Part shown: positions 29,844 to 39,050 of the stretch, piece by piece
Layout of the letters: every line of letters begins with the position of its first letter
Position numbering within the stretch: the first letter of the stretch is position 1
Assembly: GCF_001865575.2 (NCBI RefSeq)
Contig: NZ_CP017565.2
Coordinates: 124,001-188,000, forward strand
Direction: 5' to 3'
DNA: 64,000 nt
Source of the DNA: Paraburkholderia sprentiae WSM5005
GTDB taxonomy: Bacteria > Pseudomonadota > Gammaproteobacteria > Burkholderiales > Burkholderiaceae
Translations under genes and position numbers: made by a program
The notes under the pieces: generated by a model
What the model was told of the DNA's origin: nothing
Seen by the model: the letters and a program-made list of their open reading frames with translations, nothing else
The model's database searches: none

Positions 29844-30587
29844 ATGAACTTCTGTTCTCGGGCGGTGTGCTGGTCCATGGTTGTGTCTTTCGCTGCCGGC
29901 GTTGCGGTGGCAGCGGAGCCAGCGCCGATCCAACTGGTCAAGCAGCCCAACGTCGTTCCGCATCTGGCGGCGTTCCCGCGCATCGCGGCACCGGATGGAC
30001 CAGCGATGCAACGCATCAACCAGCATTTCGCGAATGCCGACGTCCGGGCACGGAAGGCGGCCGAAGGATGCGACTGGAAGCGCAGCGTTACTGCGACCAT
30101 GCGGGGGCCGCGTTTCCTTGCGCTGATCGCGTCCGACGATTGGTATTGCCCCGGGACAGCCCATCCCGACGCCGACAGCTTCGCCTTGACCTATGACCTG
30201 AAGACCGGTGCGCCGCTGAATTGGGATCGGCTGTTGCCGAAGGCGCTGGGGATGACCGCCACACTCGATTACTCCGGCGACGCAACCCCGCTTGGCGTGG
30301 TGGCGTCGCCCAAGCTGACTGCGCTCTATGCGGCGGCTGCGAAGGCGAAAGTGGCTGATCACTGCCTGCAGGAGCTGCACGACTCGGACCTGCACTTCAT
30401 CCTCTGGCCCGACGCGCGGCGCGAGGGCATTGCCATGCAGCCGTCTTACCTGGACCACGCTGACGCCGTTTGTGGGGTGGATGTCGCGATCCCGCTGCCG
30501 ACGTGGCGCCAGTTGGGCGTGGCCCCGACGCTGCTGGACGCGATCGCCGCGGCACACGAAGCCAAGCTCTACGACCCTACTCCGTAG
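29844..30587 (+). CDS. Exported protein of unknown function (DUF3298-like)
   Basis: 247-residue protein with a signal peptide ending AGVAVAAEP. The mature part contains NQHFANADVRARKAAEGCDW and then FALTYDLKTGAPLNWDRLLP. The latter resembles the strand-turn of DUF3298 domains. Four cysteines could form disulfides in the periplasm. It is divergent from the LprI-like gene, with about 350 bases between, and may share its regulation. I do not recognise a specific family function. Confidence 0.65.
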   Translation: MNFCSRAVCWSMVVSFAAGVAVAAEPAPIQLVKQPNVVPHLAAFPRIAAPDGPAMQRINQHFANADVRARKAAEGCDWKRSVTATMRGPRFLALIASDDWYCPGTAHPDADSFALTYDLKTGAPLNWDRLLPKALGMTATLDYSGDATPLGVVASPKLTALYAAAAKAKVADHCLQELHDSDLHFILWPDARREGIAMQPSYLDHADAVCGVDVAIPLPTWRQLGVAPTLLDAIAAAHEAKLYDPTP

Positions 30588-30898
30588 TGTCAGCCGGTCA
30601 GTGATCCTGAGCAGGCCTCTCAACGCCGATGCCTCGGCTGGGGAGCGCATGGTCACTTTGGCGGAACAAGGTAGTTCCAACGCAGCCGCTCAAGGGGGCA
30701 GAGGACCAGGCTCCAAGTGAACGGCCGCTCTGGTTATCAGGCCGTGTGGAAACTCGACGGAGTTGCAATCCGACGGGGAAACCTGGCCCGTCGGCGCGTT
30801 TGGCTGTCTTTGGGGGTGTCGCGGCGATGACGAGACGCTGAACGTCTCTAACGCGCTCCAAACAAGTTCAAGGGTCTAGTTTTAGGACCTACGGGTGC
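30588..30898. other. Intergenic, includes IS1182 left end
   Basis: No gene. The right part adjoins the IS1182 transposase stop and must include the element's end, though I could not define terminal inverted repeats by eye. Confidence 0.35.
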
Positions 30899-32344
30899 TC
30901 ACGCACCCACCAGCCGCATCGCTTTCATCGTTTTCTTGAACCCCAGGATTCTCAGCGCTCGCATGAGATTGTAGGCGAGTACGTTCAAGCTCATCTCGGT
31001 CCCCACGTTGGGCAGCCTGCGTGTCAGGAAATGTGTGTAGCCCATCCAGTGCTTGAACGTTCCAAAGACATGTTCGACGGTCCGCCTGCGCACTGTCATC
31101 GCGTCCGGTGTCCTGTCGAGCCGACGTTGGACCGCGTCCAGCACCGACTCATGTTCCCATCGGGTGATCCGACGTTCTGTGCTCGGCGTGCATTGTGATT
31201 TCATAGGGCATCGAGGACAGGCACTGCTCCAATAACGACGCAGTTGCATACCGCGCTCCTCCCGGGTTAAGCGAGAAATTGCGCGTTCACGGGCTGGACA
31301 TTGGTATTCGTCGTCCCGAGCAATGTAGATAAAGTCGGCCCTATCAAATCGACCATGGAATTTCGCGCTTGATGTCGTGGGCTTTGGCAGCATTACTGCA
31401 ATCCCGGCATCCGCGCACTCTTTTATCTGAGGTGCATTGTAGTAGCCGCGATCGGCGACTGCCCGCAGTTTGGTCCTGCCCATCGCATCGCGCGCGGCTT
31501 TCGCCATGGGACCGAGCTGCGCCCTGTCGCTGCCAGAGTTTGTGACCTCGTGCGCGACGATCAGATGGTGCTTGGCGTCTACTGCTACCTGTACGTTGTA
31601 GCCCACCATTCCCGAGCCTTTGCCGCTCGTCGCCATGGAGCGTGCATCAGGATCGGTCGTCGAGAGCTGACCGTCAGGCTCAGTCTTGAGTTGCTCCTTG
31701 ATCTGCTCAAGGTTTCGCATCTGCTCGCGCAAGCGCGCGATCTTGTCCTGCAAGCGGGTTGTCTTCGCTTCCAGCTCCGCGGGTTGCGTACGATCGGCGG
31801 TCTCCAGCGCGTTCAGATGCCGCTGGATGCTCCCCTCGATCTGCTTCCGACGCTTGTCGACCTTACCCTCTGTGAAGTTGCGATCGCGCGTATTGACTGC
31901 CTTGAACTTGCTGCCGTCAATGGCAACCAGCGCCTGCGAGAACAACTTCAGCTCGCGGCATAGCACTACGAAGCGGCGACATACGTTGCGGATGCCTGTT
32001 CCACTGTCACGACGGAAGTCGGCGATGGTCTTGAAGTCCGGCGCCAGGCGGCCGGTGAGCCACATCAATTCAACATTGCGTTGGCATTCACGTTCCAGCC
32101 GACGGCTCGACTGGACCCGGTTCAGGTAACCGTAAATATAGATTTTCAACAGCACGGCTGGATGATAGGACGGGCGACCTGTAGTCGACGGCATCGCGCC
32201 ATCGAAGCCCAGTGATGCAAGGTCAAGCTCTTCAACGAACGCGTCGATAATCCTGACCGGATTGTCCTCGGCAACGAAGTCATCGAGGCACTCTGGAAGC
32301 AGCGTCACCTGCTTGCGATCTTCACCTTCTATGAATCGCTTCAT
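30899..32344 (-). mobile_element. IS1182-family transposase (intact)
   Basis: 481-residue DDE transposase, uninterrupted. ATG 32344 is chosen because relatives start MKRFIEGEDRKQVTLLPE; a GTG 12 bases upstream is an alternative. Domains: N-terminal InsH/DUF772 region (RPSYHPAVLLKIYIYGYLNR), a central coiled coil (residues about 170-225), and the catalytic core with VAVDAKHHLIVAHEVTNSGS and a C-terminal VEHVFGTFKHWMG carrying the Glu. It sits inside the exported-protein island and has separated its left and right parts. Target-site duplications were not resolved. Confidence 0.9.
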
Positions 32345-32740
32345 CCGGTCACCCACGCTGAATGAGTTAATCCAGTCTAGGCGATCAGCGTGTTTTCACA
32401 CAAGCTCGTTATAACAACGGTCGTCCACAATCGTGAGCCAGAAGGGCTGCTAGGGATCGGGAGTACGCACTGCCGACTGGCCGCTTCCAGGCAGCGGAAT
32501 TCCACTGGCCGCTTTCCAGCGATGAGTTTGAAGAGCGGACTGACGCAGCCCGACTCACAGGGGACATTCAAACATTCTCGATAAGGGACACTCAGACGGC
32601 CGTGAGAGCGCCCGTCTTCTCGGTCAGAAGCCTGTACTCAATTAGGCCGGGTTCCCCAAGTGTGTCGACCGTTATTTAATAAAATCTGTCTGCGCACCGA
32701 CTCGGACTGCTGCGAGAGCCCACCAGTCGGCGTCACACTG
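32345..32740. other. Intergenic, probable IS end plus dispersed-repeat-like DNA
   Basis: No gene. Around 32480-32530 the phrase GACTGGCCGCTTCC recurs with variations (CACTGGCCGCTTTCC). This style is common in dispersed intergenic repeats of this group. Confidence 0.35.
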
Positions 32741-33658
32741 TCACTCGTAGCGCTGTCTCGCAGATGACCACCTGAAGGTACGAAGCCATTTTCCCGCCTG
32801 CTGCCGAAGCTGAATGTCATGAAAGCCACCGGTCTGGCCCGGCAGAATCACGAGCGAGTTGCTCGCGTCCCCCACGTCGTAACTATGGGTGCCGTTCGAC
32901 TCACTCACGTATATCTCATAGTCCGACATTGGCCGTGCGAAAACGACGCGCAGAGACTTTCCCTCGACCCGGAAAAGGTACAACGCTTCAAAACCCGAGC
33001 CGCCGTCGGCAAAACCGGGCTCTAACCAACTCGCACGAACGCCAAACGCGTACTCGCCAGACTTGATCTGATAGGGTGCGAGATCGAATTGATTCCAACT
33101 GGTCGGCACGGACAGGGCGCCATCTTTCGGATCCCTCGCCTTCACTGCATCAGGCAGGACAATATCCGTGTCGCTCCAGTCGGTCGGTGTGGCGACAGGC
33201 CCGTCGGTACGCGCGACAAGCTTCGGTACCCCGCCGCCGGTCGTTTCGAAGACCCCGAACCATATATTGTCACCCACACAATAGCCTGGCCCGTCTTGCG
33301 TCGCTCCGACCGCGCCAGCCGGGTTGGTGAGGCATACCATCGCCACGTAAGAATTTGGACGTAGCGGCCATGCTTTTGCGGCTGACAGCACCATGCGCCT
33401 TGGATCTTGGCCCGGTGCCAGTTGCTGAACCAGAAACGCGCTGGTGAAACCCGCGGGCAACCTGGTGTCGAAGTTCGTCTCAAGGTCTAACAGCTTGCGC
33501 GCCTCTTGTGTCTTGATAGCGGCCTTGACGCCGTCCCACGACTGTATGGTTGTATCAGCGATAGCTGCCGACGCGTGAAGGACACAGATCAGGGGGTAGA
33601 GGATGAGGGAAGCAAGGCGCATTTTCATCGGCAGCGACAGAGAGTGGAAGCGCTGCAT
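32741..33658 (-). CDS. Exported protein, paralogue of the PAAR-fused neighbour
   Basis: 305-residue protein that I cannot name. The start ATG overlaps the stop of the upstream gene (TAATG), so translation is coupled. A signal peptide follows (MRLASLILYPLICVLHASAAIA, cut here at AIAD). Residues about 200-265 (YQIKSGEYAFGVR, GSGFEALYLFRVEGKSLRVV) align with residues of the upstream protein (YQLTPGNRALGVR, EGTSLSLYVIDGQTLRPV). The KAWP motif is also shared. Tandem exported paralogues behind a PAAR gene resemble duplicated immunity genes of type VI secretion effectors. That role is inference. Confidence 0.7.
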   Translation of the reverse strand: MQRFHSLSLPMKMRLASLILYPLICVLHASAAIADTTIQSWDGVKAAIKTQEARKLLDLETNFDTRLPAGFTSAFLVQQLAPGQDPRRMVLSAAKAWPLRPNSYVAMVCLTNPAGAVGATQDGPGYCVGDNIWFGVFETTGGGVPKLVARTDGPVATPTDWSDTDIVLPDAVKARDPKDGALSVPTSWNQFDLAPYQIKSGEYAFGVRASWLEPGFADGGSGFEALYLFRVEGKSLRVVFARPMSDYEIYVSESNGTHSYDVGDASNSLVILPGQTGGFHDIQLRQQAGKWLRTFRWSSARQRYE

Positions 33659-34692
33659 TAGAGATCCTTGAGTTGCATTTCCTTCGGGAGCCCATAGTGA
33701 CCGCCGCGGTACTCAAGCTCGAAGGTCGCGCGAACTTGCGGCTGATCCTTGCTCACGCACGCGGACTTCGTTTGGGTGCTTATGCTGTGCGTAGTCTTTT
33801 CCGAAACCTTCAGCGCAGCATATCCGTCCTTGCCTGCCGGGCCGATTTCGATCGAGCGTGACATGGCGTCGAATGTGCCCGCACAGTTGCCATCCCAATC
33901 GCCATTGCTTGAGTCGACCTCAAGTCGGTCAAGTACGGGGCGCAATGTCTGGCCGTCAATGACGTACAGGCTCAGCGAAGTCCCCTCGTACGGGCTAACA
34001 CGCGACGACCCTGAATACTTGATGCGCACGCCCAACGCGCGGTTGCCCGGCGTTAGCTGATAGCGTGCGGTGTCGATGGCGAGACCGGACAGGCGCACTG
34101 CATCATAGGTGATGGCCGACGGCTGGTATGTATGCGCCACGACGGCACCCGTTGCGCTATCAGTAACGAGCACCTCCAGGTCGTCAGTGCCCGAATCGTC
34201 GTTATTTCCTTTCTGTGGCAACGGCAACGCCGCCACCGTCAGGGCAGGATTTGCCGGCCATGCCTTGCAGGCCGCGTTGTCCGTGTCAACGGTACGCCCG
34301 GGGTGCAACTGCGCAACCCACGCCTGGAAATGATCTTCGCATCCGGCGTGAGCAAGAATGGGCGTCAGCAGGATCGCAGCAATGATGAGTAGCCTGTATT
34401 TCATATCGGTGGAGATGCCTGGAAAGGCCTTGGAAGAAATCGAGACGGGCATCAGAGCCGCGCCGCATGCGGTTCTGCCACCGAAGTACACAACCCGAAT
34501 GCAGGGGCGGTCCTGATTGCCGGTGGCAATGATTGGAAACACGCCGCCCCTCTTCGGGCACGTGACAAGGCGACCATCCAGTGCGACCTTGATGCCTATG
34601 TGCGATAGATCCGGCGGTGCCTCAAGCACTTTTCCGCTGTGATCTGTCGTTTCACCCAGTCGGGTCATATCCTTCCCGTGTTCGTCCTTCAT
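33658..34692 (-). CDS. PAAR-domain protein fused in frame to an exported-type domain
   Basis: 344-residue open frame in two unlike parts. Residues 1-85 are a PAAR spike-tip domain (RLGETTDHSGKVL, VALDGRLVTCPKRGGVFPI, TACGAAL), the family that caps VgrG in type VI secretion. From Met97 (codon at 34404) a typical signal peptide or membrane helix begins (MKYRLLIIAAILLTPILAHA). It is followed by about 225 residues homologous to the next gene's product. Either this is a true fusion or the PAAR gene has lost its stop and read into a separate exported-protein gene. I see no ribosome site before Met97. A GTGAGG/CCTCAC hairpin directly precedes ATG 34692. Confidence 0.75.
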   Translation of the reverse strand: MKDEHGKDMTRLGETTDHSGKVLEAPPDLSHIGIKVALDGRLVTCPKRGGVFPIIATGNQDRPCIRVVYFGGRTACGAALMPVSISSKAFPGISTDMKYRLLIIAAILLTPILAHAGCEDHFQAWVAQLHPGRTVDTDNAACKAWPANPALTVAALPLPQKGNNDDSGTDDLEVLVTDSATGAVVAHTYQPSAITYDAVRLSGLAIDTARYQLTPGNRALGVRIKYSGSSRVSPYEGTSLSLYVIDGQTLRPVLDRLEVDSSNGDWDGNCAGTFDAMSRSIEIGPAGKDGYAALKVSEKTTHSISTQTKSACVSKDQPQVRATFELEYRGGHYGLPKEMQLKDL

Positions 34693-35088
34693 GTGAGGAT
34701 TGTTGCCTCACGCGTTTCGTCTTACGGCAATGCCATGCAGCCGTTAGGTTCAATACGGGAACATCTCGTTGTCTTGGGGTGACGTTGTACTCTCAAGAAA
34801 TGAAACCGTCTGCGATAATAGCCGATATTTGTCTGAAGACATGTCAACGCTTGAAAAGTTAATTCGGACGGTAAGTTGTCGGAACGGCCGCTCTCCTTGA
34901 TGAGGCAATTTCAAAGCTGTCCAGCGACTGCCCGGTTGTGGCCGGAACACTCTTTCAATGTTCGCATTAGCGGATGATCGTGACCGATTGGTGCCGCGAA
35001 GCCTGAATGCGAAATTTCAATAGGCGACTCCCGCTGAACGAAGTGTGCGACTTCGAAAGTCGCTTCGTTATCGCACGCCGTCTCGATG
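34693..35088. other. Intergenic, nothing recognised
   Basis: About 400 bases between two minus-strand genes of the exported-protein island. Apart from the GTGAGG/CCTCAC inverted repeat touching the PAAR start, no feature stands out. Confidence 0.35.
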
Positions 35089-35460
35089 TTACGTGAACGT
35101 TTCCGTGCGGGAGCCATAGTGCTTCGTGATCTCCGCGTCGGTCATCAGTTTGGACGATTTCAGGATTGGAGCCGTCACCGGATAGAGTCGATCGGGATCG
35201 GATCCGTACATATACAAATAGCCATCATTGCCGTCAACATGAAACTCGGTCTCACCAAGTTCCCCAGCGCCTGCACGTTTTTTCGCGCTTTTTAGTTGAT
35301 TTTCCAGAGCGCGAATTCGCGGACGGTCCTTCGGGTAATAATCGAAATGGACCATCATTACCGGTGCTGGTGGTTTCTGTGACCGCTCCGAAGCTGCTGT
35401 GCTGCCCGCGAACAAAGCGAGGCACAGAAACGTGACGAATGCTCTTCTTAGCATGGGCAC
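35089..35460 (-). CDS. Small exported protein, unknown function
   Basis: 123-residue protein with a signal peptide (FVTFLCLALFAGSTAA, cut near ASERS). The mature part has VMMVHFDYYPKDRPRIRALE, a short basic helix, and a C-terminal ITKHYGSRTETFT. No family is recognised. It lies upstream of the PAAR-fusion gene on the same strand, separated by about 400 bases, and fits the run of small periplasmic proteins in this island. Confidence 0.6.
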   Translation of the reverse strand: MPMLRRAFVTFLCLALFAGSTAASERSQKPPAPVMMVHFDYYPKDRPRIRALENQLKSAKKRAGAGELGETEFHVDGNDGYLYMYGSDPDRLYPVTAPILKSSKLMTDAEITKHYGSRTETFT

Positions 35461-35524
35461 GATATCGTTGGCGAACTAAAGACCAATTGTCGACGATGTG
35501 GCAAACCCCGTCGAGCGTCTCTTC

Positions 35525-35640
35525 ATGGCCGATTGGGTGAGGTCGCCAACGGCCGCTTAGTGGCACTCCCGTTTGCAAAACCTGAAATTGGCTGACTGAC
35601 CGGTTTGGAGAAAGTTGTCTGACCGGAGTGGGTCGACTGC
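35525..35640 (-). repeat. Dispersed repeat, copy B (inverted relative to copy A)
   Basis: Reverse complement aligns with 2180-2300 over about 115 bases. The nearly constant blocks are GACCCACTCCGG, ACTTTCTC-AAACCGGTC and TAAGCGG-CGTTGGCGA. It has no coding capacity of its own. The two copies bracket 33 kb in inverted orientation. Confidence 0.6.
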
Positions 35641-36037
35641 GGAAGCTCGCCACCACGGGAGGACCGCGGGTCACCGACCGACGACGAACTTCCGGGTTCG
35701 GCCAGTTAGAGTCATTCACAGACAACTTGGGACTGGCCGTTTTCAAGCTGACTTGAGCCGGTCGGCCGCCGATCTTGGGGCATGCACGCGTCTCGATGAG
35801 CGGGCGCCCCGATTCAGGAAGGCACGCGCTCGCGGCCGAATGACCAGCTGGTCATGCAGACCGCGTACCAATAGTTCAAGCTCACCTTGTACGGCAGACG
35901 CATTGTCGGGCTCGATACCCGCAAGCATTTTTTCTTCGAGCACGTGCATGCATCGGATCCGTAGCAGAACGGATCGGCAGGTGAGGTCCGCCGCCGAATG
36001 TTATTTTAGGGCGTTTCAGCCCCGTGCCATCAGCCGC

Positions 36038-36385
36038 TCACGCGAGGTCAACCGGGCCGTGGTCGTCGCAGTGATCGCCGTGCGGATGGTGCAGGTGGCC
36101 GTCGACGAGATAGTCGACGTGATCGCCATGCGGCACCGCTTCATGGCCGCACCCAGGTCCGTGAACGTGGCCCGGGTCATGGCCGCCGCAGCCAGGCGTG
36201 CATTGGTCCGGATTTTTGGCGCTCACTTCAAGCCGGTGCTCGTCTACATGATCGCCGTGCGGGTGATGCAGATGACCGTCATGCAGCTGATCAATATGAT
36301 CGTCGTGCTTGATCGCAGTATGTCCGCAGTTCGGGCCATGCTCATGGTTGTGGTGAGCGTGGTGAGGTTCGTTGCAGGTGCTCAT
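36038..36385 (-). CDS. Histidine-rich metal-binding protein
   Basis: 115 residues, 28 of them His (about 24%), with six Cys and many Asp. Two related blocks occur: one around residues 26-50 (HDDHIDQLHDGHLHHPHGDH) and one around residues 86-109 (GDHVDYLVDGHLHHPHGDH). Such proteins bind zinc or nickel. The neighbouring WD40 protein and COG0523 GTPase form a combination typical of zinc-homeostasis loci. There is no signal peptide, so the protein is probably a cytoplasmic metal store or chaperone. No Zur-like box was found in front of it. Confidence 0.75.
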   Translation of the reverse strand: MSTCNEPHHAHHNHEHGPNCGHTAIKHDDHIDQLHDGHLHHPHGDHVDEHRLEVSAKNPDQCTPGCGGHDPGHVHGPGCGHEAVPHGDHVDYLVDGHLHHPHGDHCDDHGPVDLA

Positions 36386-36686
36386 GTGAAGCCTCCGTGG
36401 TTGAAGCGCTGCCGTCAGCTGGGATGGTCAAACCCACAACGGGTCGACAGCAACGACCCGACAGCACGGTAGTCCGCGGACACTGCTGCCCCAATTGTTC
36501 AGCTGCTCACGTCCTTACCATGGTAGGTCATGCAATGGCTCGTTGCGTAGGAAAGTGGGCAGAAGAACCGGCTCGGCCGACCGATCGGCGTGATGGGCCT
36601 ACCGCCAGAATCGCGGGCGACACTACCCCTGGACGATCGCGCCGGTCCCAGGTGAGGGCATGAGGACCGCCCTCACGCGGACGACT

Positions 36687-37727
36687 TTAGGTGCCCCGCG
36701 CCTCCGGACTGACGGATAGACTCAGCAGTCCACTCGCGTAACCCACCAGGATGGCACAATCGTCCGGGCTCCATGCCAGCACACTGACTGCTACGTCCCC
36801 GCGCTGACTCGCGACGCGGCTTTGCGAACCTGTATCGTAGACTGCCAGAATGCCGTCGTCGTCGCCACTCGCCATACGCGCGTCTGCATGGCTGAATTCG
36901 ATGGTGTTGATGCGCGCCGTGTGCGCCGCCGCCGTCAATGGCTCCGTGCCCTGCGGTCCAGCACCGGCGAAATCCCAGATAACAAGCGATGCACCGGCCC
37001 CCGTGGCGAAGTAGCGGCTGTCGTACCGCCATCCCATTGCCGTGACTTTGGCCGGATAGCCGCTCATCTGGAAATCGTCAGCGCTTTCAGCGTCCCACAG
37101 GTGAATGGCGTTCTCCTGCGTGGACGCGGCGAGCGTGCGGCGATCCGGGCTGACGGCCAGTTGCGGCAGTGAGCCCTTCCACGCATAGATGCGTACTGGT
37201 TTAGCCGCGTCGGTACGCCAAACCTCAACGCCACCGTAGCAGGAGGTCATGAGCCGGTCCTCGCCCTGCCAAGACAAACCGGTCAGCGTACTGGAAGCCG
37301 GTTCGAAGGCGTACAGTTCGTCGCCCTGCGCATGCCAAAGACGTAATTCGCGTCCTGCGGTGGTCGCCAGGACTCCTTTTTCCGACCACGCCAGGTTCTG
37401 GACCCAGCCGCGACCCGCGTTCAGTCGGCGCAGTTCCGTCCCCTCGTCCGGCGCCCATAGCGCCGCACTGTTGTCCAGTCCGCCGCTTGCCAGAATCCGC
37501 GTGTCTGGCGACCAGGCGAGACTTCCCACCCCCATGGCGTGAGCGTCATGGCACCACATCTTGCGGCCATCAAGCGCGTCGTGAATTGCCAGGGTGCCAT
37601 CCGCATGTCCCACCGCAACCCGTGTTGCATCTGGCGACCATGCCAACGCGCTCACGTAATCGCTCCCCTGTGCCTCCCACATGACCCGCAGCGGCGGTGA
37701 CTTCTCGATGCGGCTCATACGAGACAC
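36687..37727 (-). CDS. WD40-repeat protein of zinc-type locus
   Basis: 346-residue beta-propeller of about seven WD-like blades, for example LAWSPDATRVAVGHADGTLA, LAWSPDTRILASGGLDNSAA and LAWSPDDCAILVGYASG. There are no other domains and no signal peptide. Its start (ATG 37727, or 37718) overlaps the end of the GTPase gene, so the two are translationally coupled. WD40 proteins of this type accompany COG0523 metallochaperone GTPases in Burkholderiales. A scaffold role is inferred and no activity is known. Confidence 0.85.
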   Translation of the reverse strand: MSRMSRIEKSPPLRVMWEAQGSDYVSALAWSPDATRVAVGHADGTLAIHDALDGRKMWCHDAHAMGVGSLAWSPDTRILASGGLDNSAALWAPDEGTELRRLNAGRGWVQNLAWSEKGVLATTAGRELRLWHAQGDELYAFEPASSTLTGLSWQGEDRLMTSCYGGVEVWRTDAAKPVRIYAWKGSLPQLAVSPDRRTLAASTQENAIHLWDAESADDFQMSGYPAKVTAMGWRYDSRYFATGAGASLVIWDFAGAGPQGTEPLTAAAHTARINTIEFSHADARMASGDDDGILAVYDTGSQSRVASQRGDVAVSVLAWSPDDCAILVGYASGLLSLSVSPEARGT

Positions 37728-38833
37728 GCTCTCAGGCCTTCAGTTAGCGCCTGACGGTCGAGTTCACGTCCGATGAACACGATCTCGCTGCGGCGCGGCT
37801 CACCGGCTTTCCAAAGCCGATCGACGCTGCTGTCCATCAGCATATGCACGCCCTGCAGGACGACGCGACGGTTCTCGCCCGCAATATTGAAGATACCCTT
37901 CATGCGATAGATGTCCGCGCCTTTTTCCGCCAGCAGTGGACCGAGCCAACGGTTGAGCTTGTGCTCGGACAACGCACCTTCGAGGCTGATACCCACCGAA
38001 TTGACGGCCTCATCGTGAGTGTGGCCCGCGTTGAATTCGCGGCTAATCAACGGAGTGATGCGCTGCCCGTCCCGCTCGAGCCGCAGATCGAACTCGTCTG
38101 GACCGTGCTCAGTGACCAGTGCATACGGACCCGCCTGCGAAATGAGCAGTTGCACGCTTCGCTCCGCACCCTCTTCGGGAACGCGCAGGCTGACTGCGGT
38201 GCTACCGGCCATCAGCTTTGCGTTTGCGGGCTGTAACTTGCGCTGCCTGGTAAAGGCGATGTTCGCGCTGGCCACCACTTTGTCCATGTGTTCTGGTGTG
38301 ACGCCCTTGGCCGGCGTCAACAGCGTGCCGATTGTGCGATCAGGGCCGCCACCGTAGCGCAGTTCCGTAATACCGGGCGGCAGTTCCCAGATGCCGACCC
38401 ACTCGAACGGATATTCCGGTTCGAGGAAGGTCGGTCGATCTTCGAGTACCCGGCTCAGGTCAAAGCCACCCACATCCATCACCGTCTTTACGGGTATATC
38501 GGCGTTGACCGTGCGGTGGATGCGTGCCAGCCCGTTCATGCCGTGCAGACGCTGCTCCAGCATGTCCAGTTCCGGGCTTGCCACGAGGTCGGCCTTGTTC
38601 AGCAGGATCACGTCGGCAAAGGCAATCTGTTCGCGCACCTCGTCGGTGTCGTCGATATGCAGCTTCACGTGCTTCGCGTCGACGACCGTGACGATCCCGT
38701 CCAGTCGGAGTGCTGAGCGGATCTCATCGTCGACGAAAAACGTTTGGCATACCGGACCAGGGTCGGCCATGCCAGTCGTCTCAACCAAGATATGATCGAA
38801 GCGATCGCGACGACGCATCAGGTTGCCCAGGAG
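37715..38833 (-). pseudogene. COG0523 (CobW/ZigA-type) GTPase, N-terminus deleted
   Basis: The open frame encodes the G-domain from the Walker B region onward: ILVETTGMADPGPVCQTFF, and the guanine motif in VILLNKADL. The CobW C-terminal domain follows, including FNAGHTHDEAV and a metal-site-like EFNAGHTHDE. Homology can be followed back only to GNLMRRRDRFDH (about 38833), where a stop enters. The first roughly 90 residues are missing, including the P-loop GxxGxGKT and the GCxCC metal site. Without them it cannot bind GTP. The break faces an IS21 element 200 bases away, which likely caused it. Confidence 0.8.
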
Positions 38834-39050
38834 AGGACCTTGAATTCACGTACAAGCGATTGATTTTATGAGGATAATCCGTGATTCGTGTTCGTCCGTG
38901 TACTCATTGATGTACTCATTTGCGGCCAGCTTTAAATTCGTACCATTTTTTGCGTGAACGCAACGCTGGATCAACGTGGATAGAGTCAAGCAGGACGTCC
39001 GGTTTACCGACAAACATCTTGGCCGGTAGGCCGAGGTGATTGTCGCTGCG

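Noticed and set aside
29823..30680. 285-codon minus-strand frame opposite the exported 247-residue protein
   Set aside because: No signal or domain, while the plus strand has a clear signal peptide and DUF3298-like pattern.
30845..32420. Terminal inverted repeats of the IS1182 element
   Set aside because: I compared both flanks by eye and could not find a convincing inverted match, so no ends are claimed.
36386..36480. Zur operator before the His-rich gene
   Set aside because: I looked for a GTTATA-type palindrome and found none.
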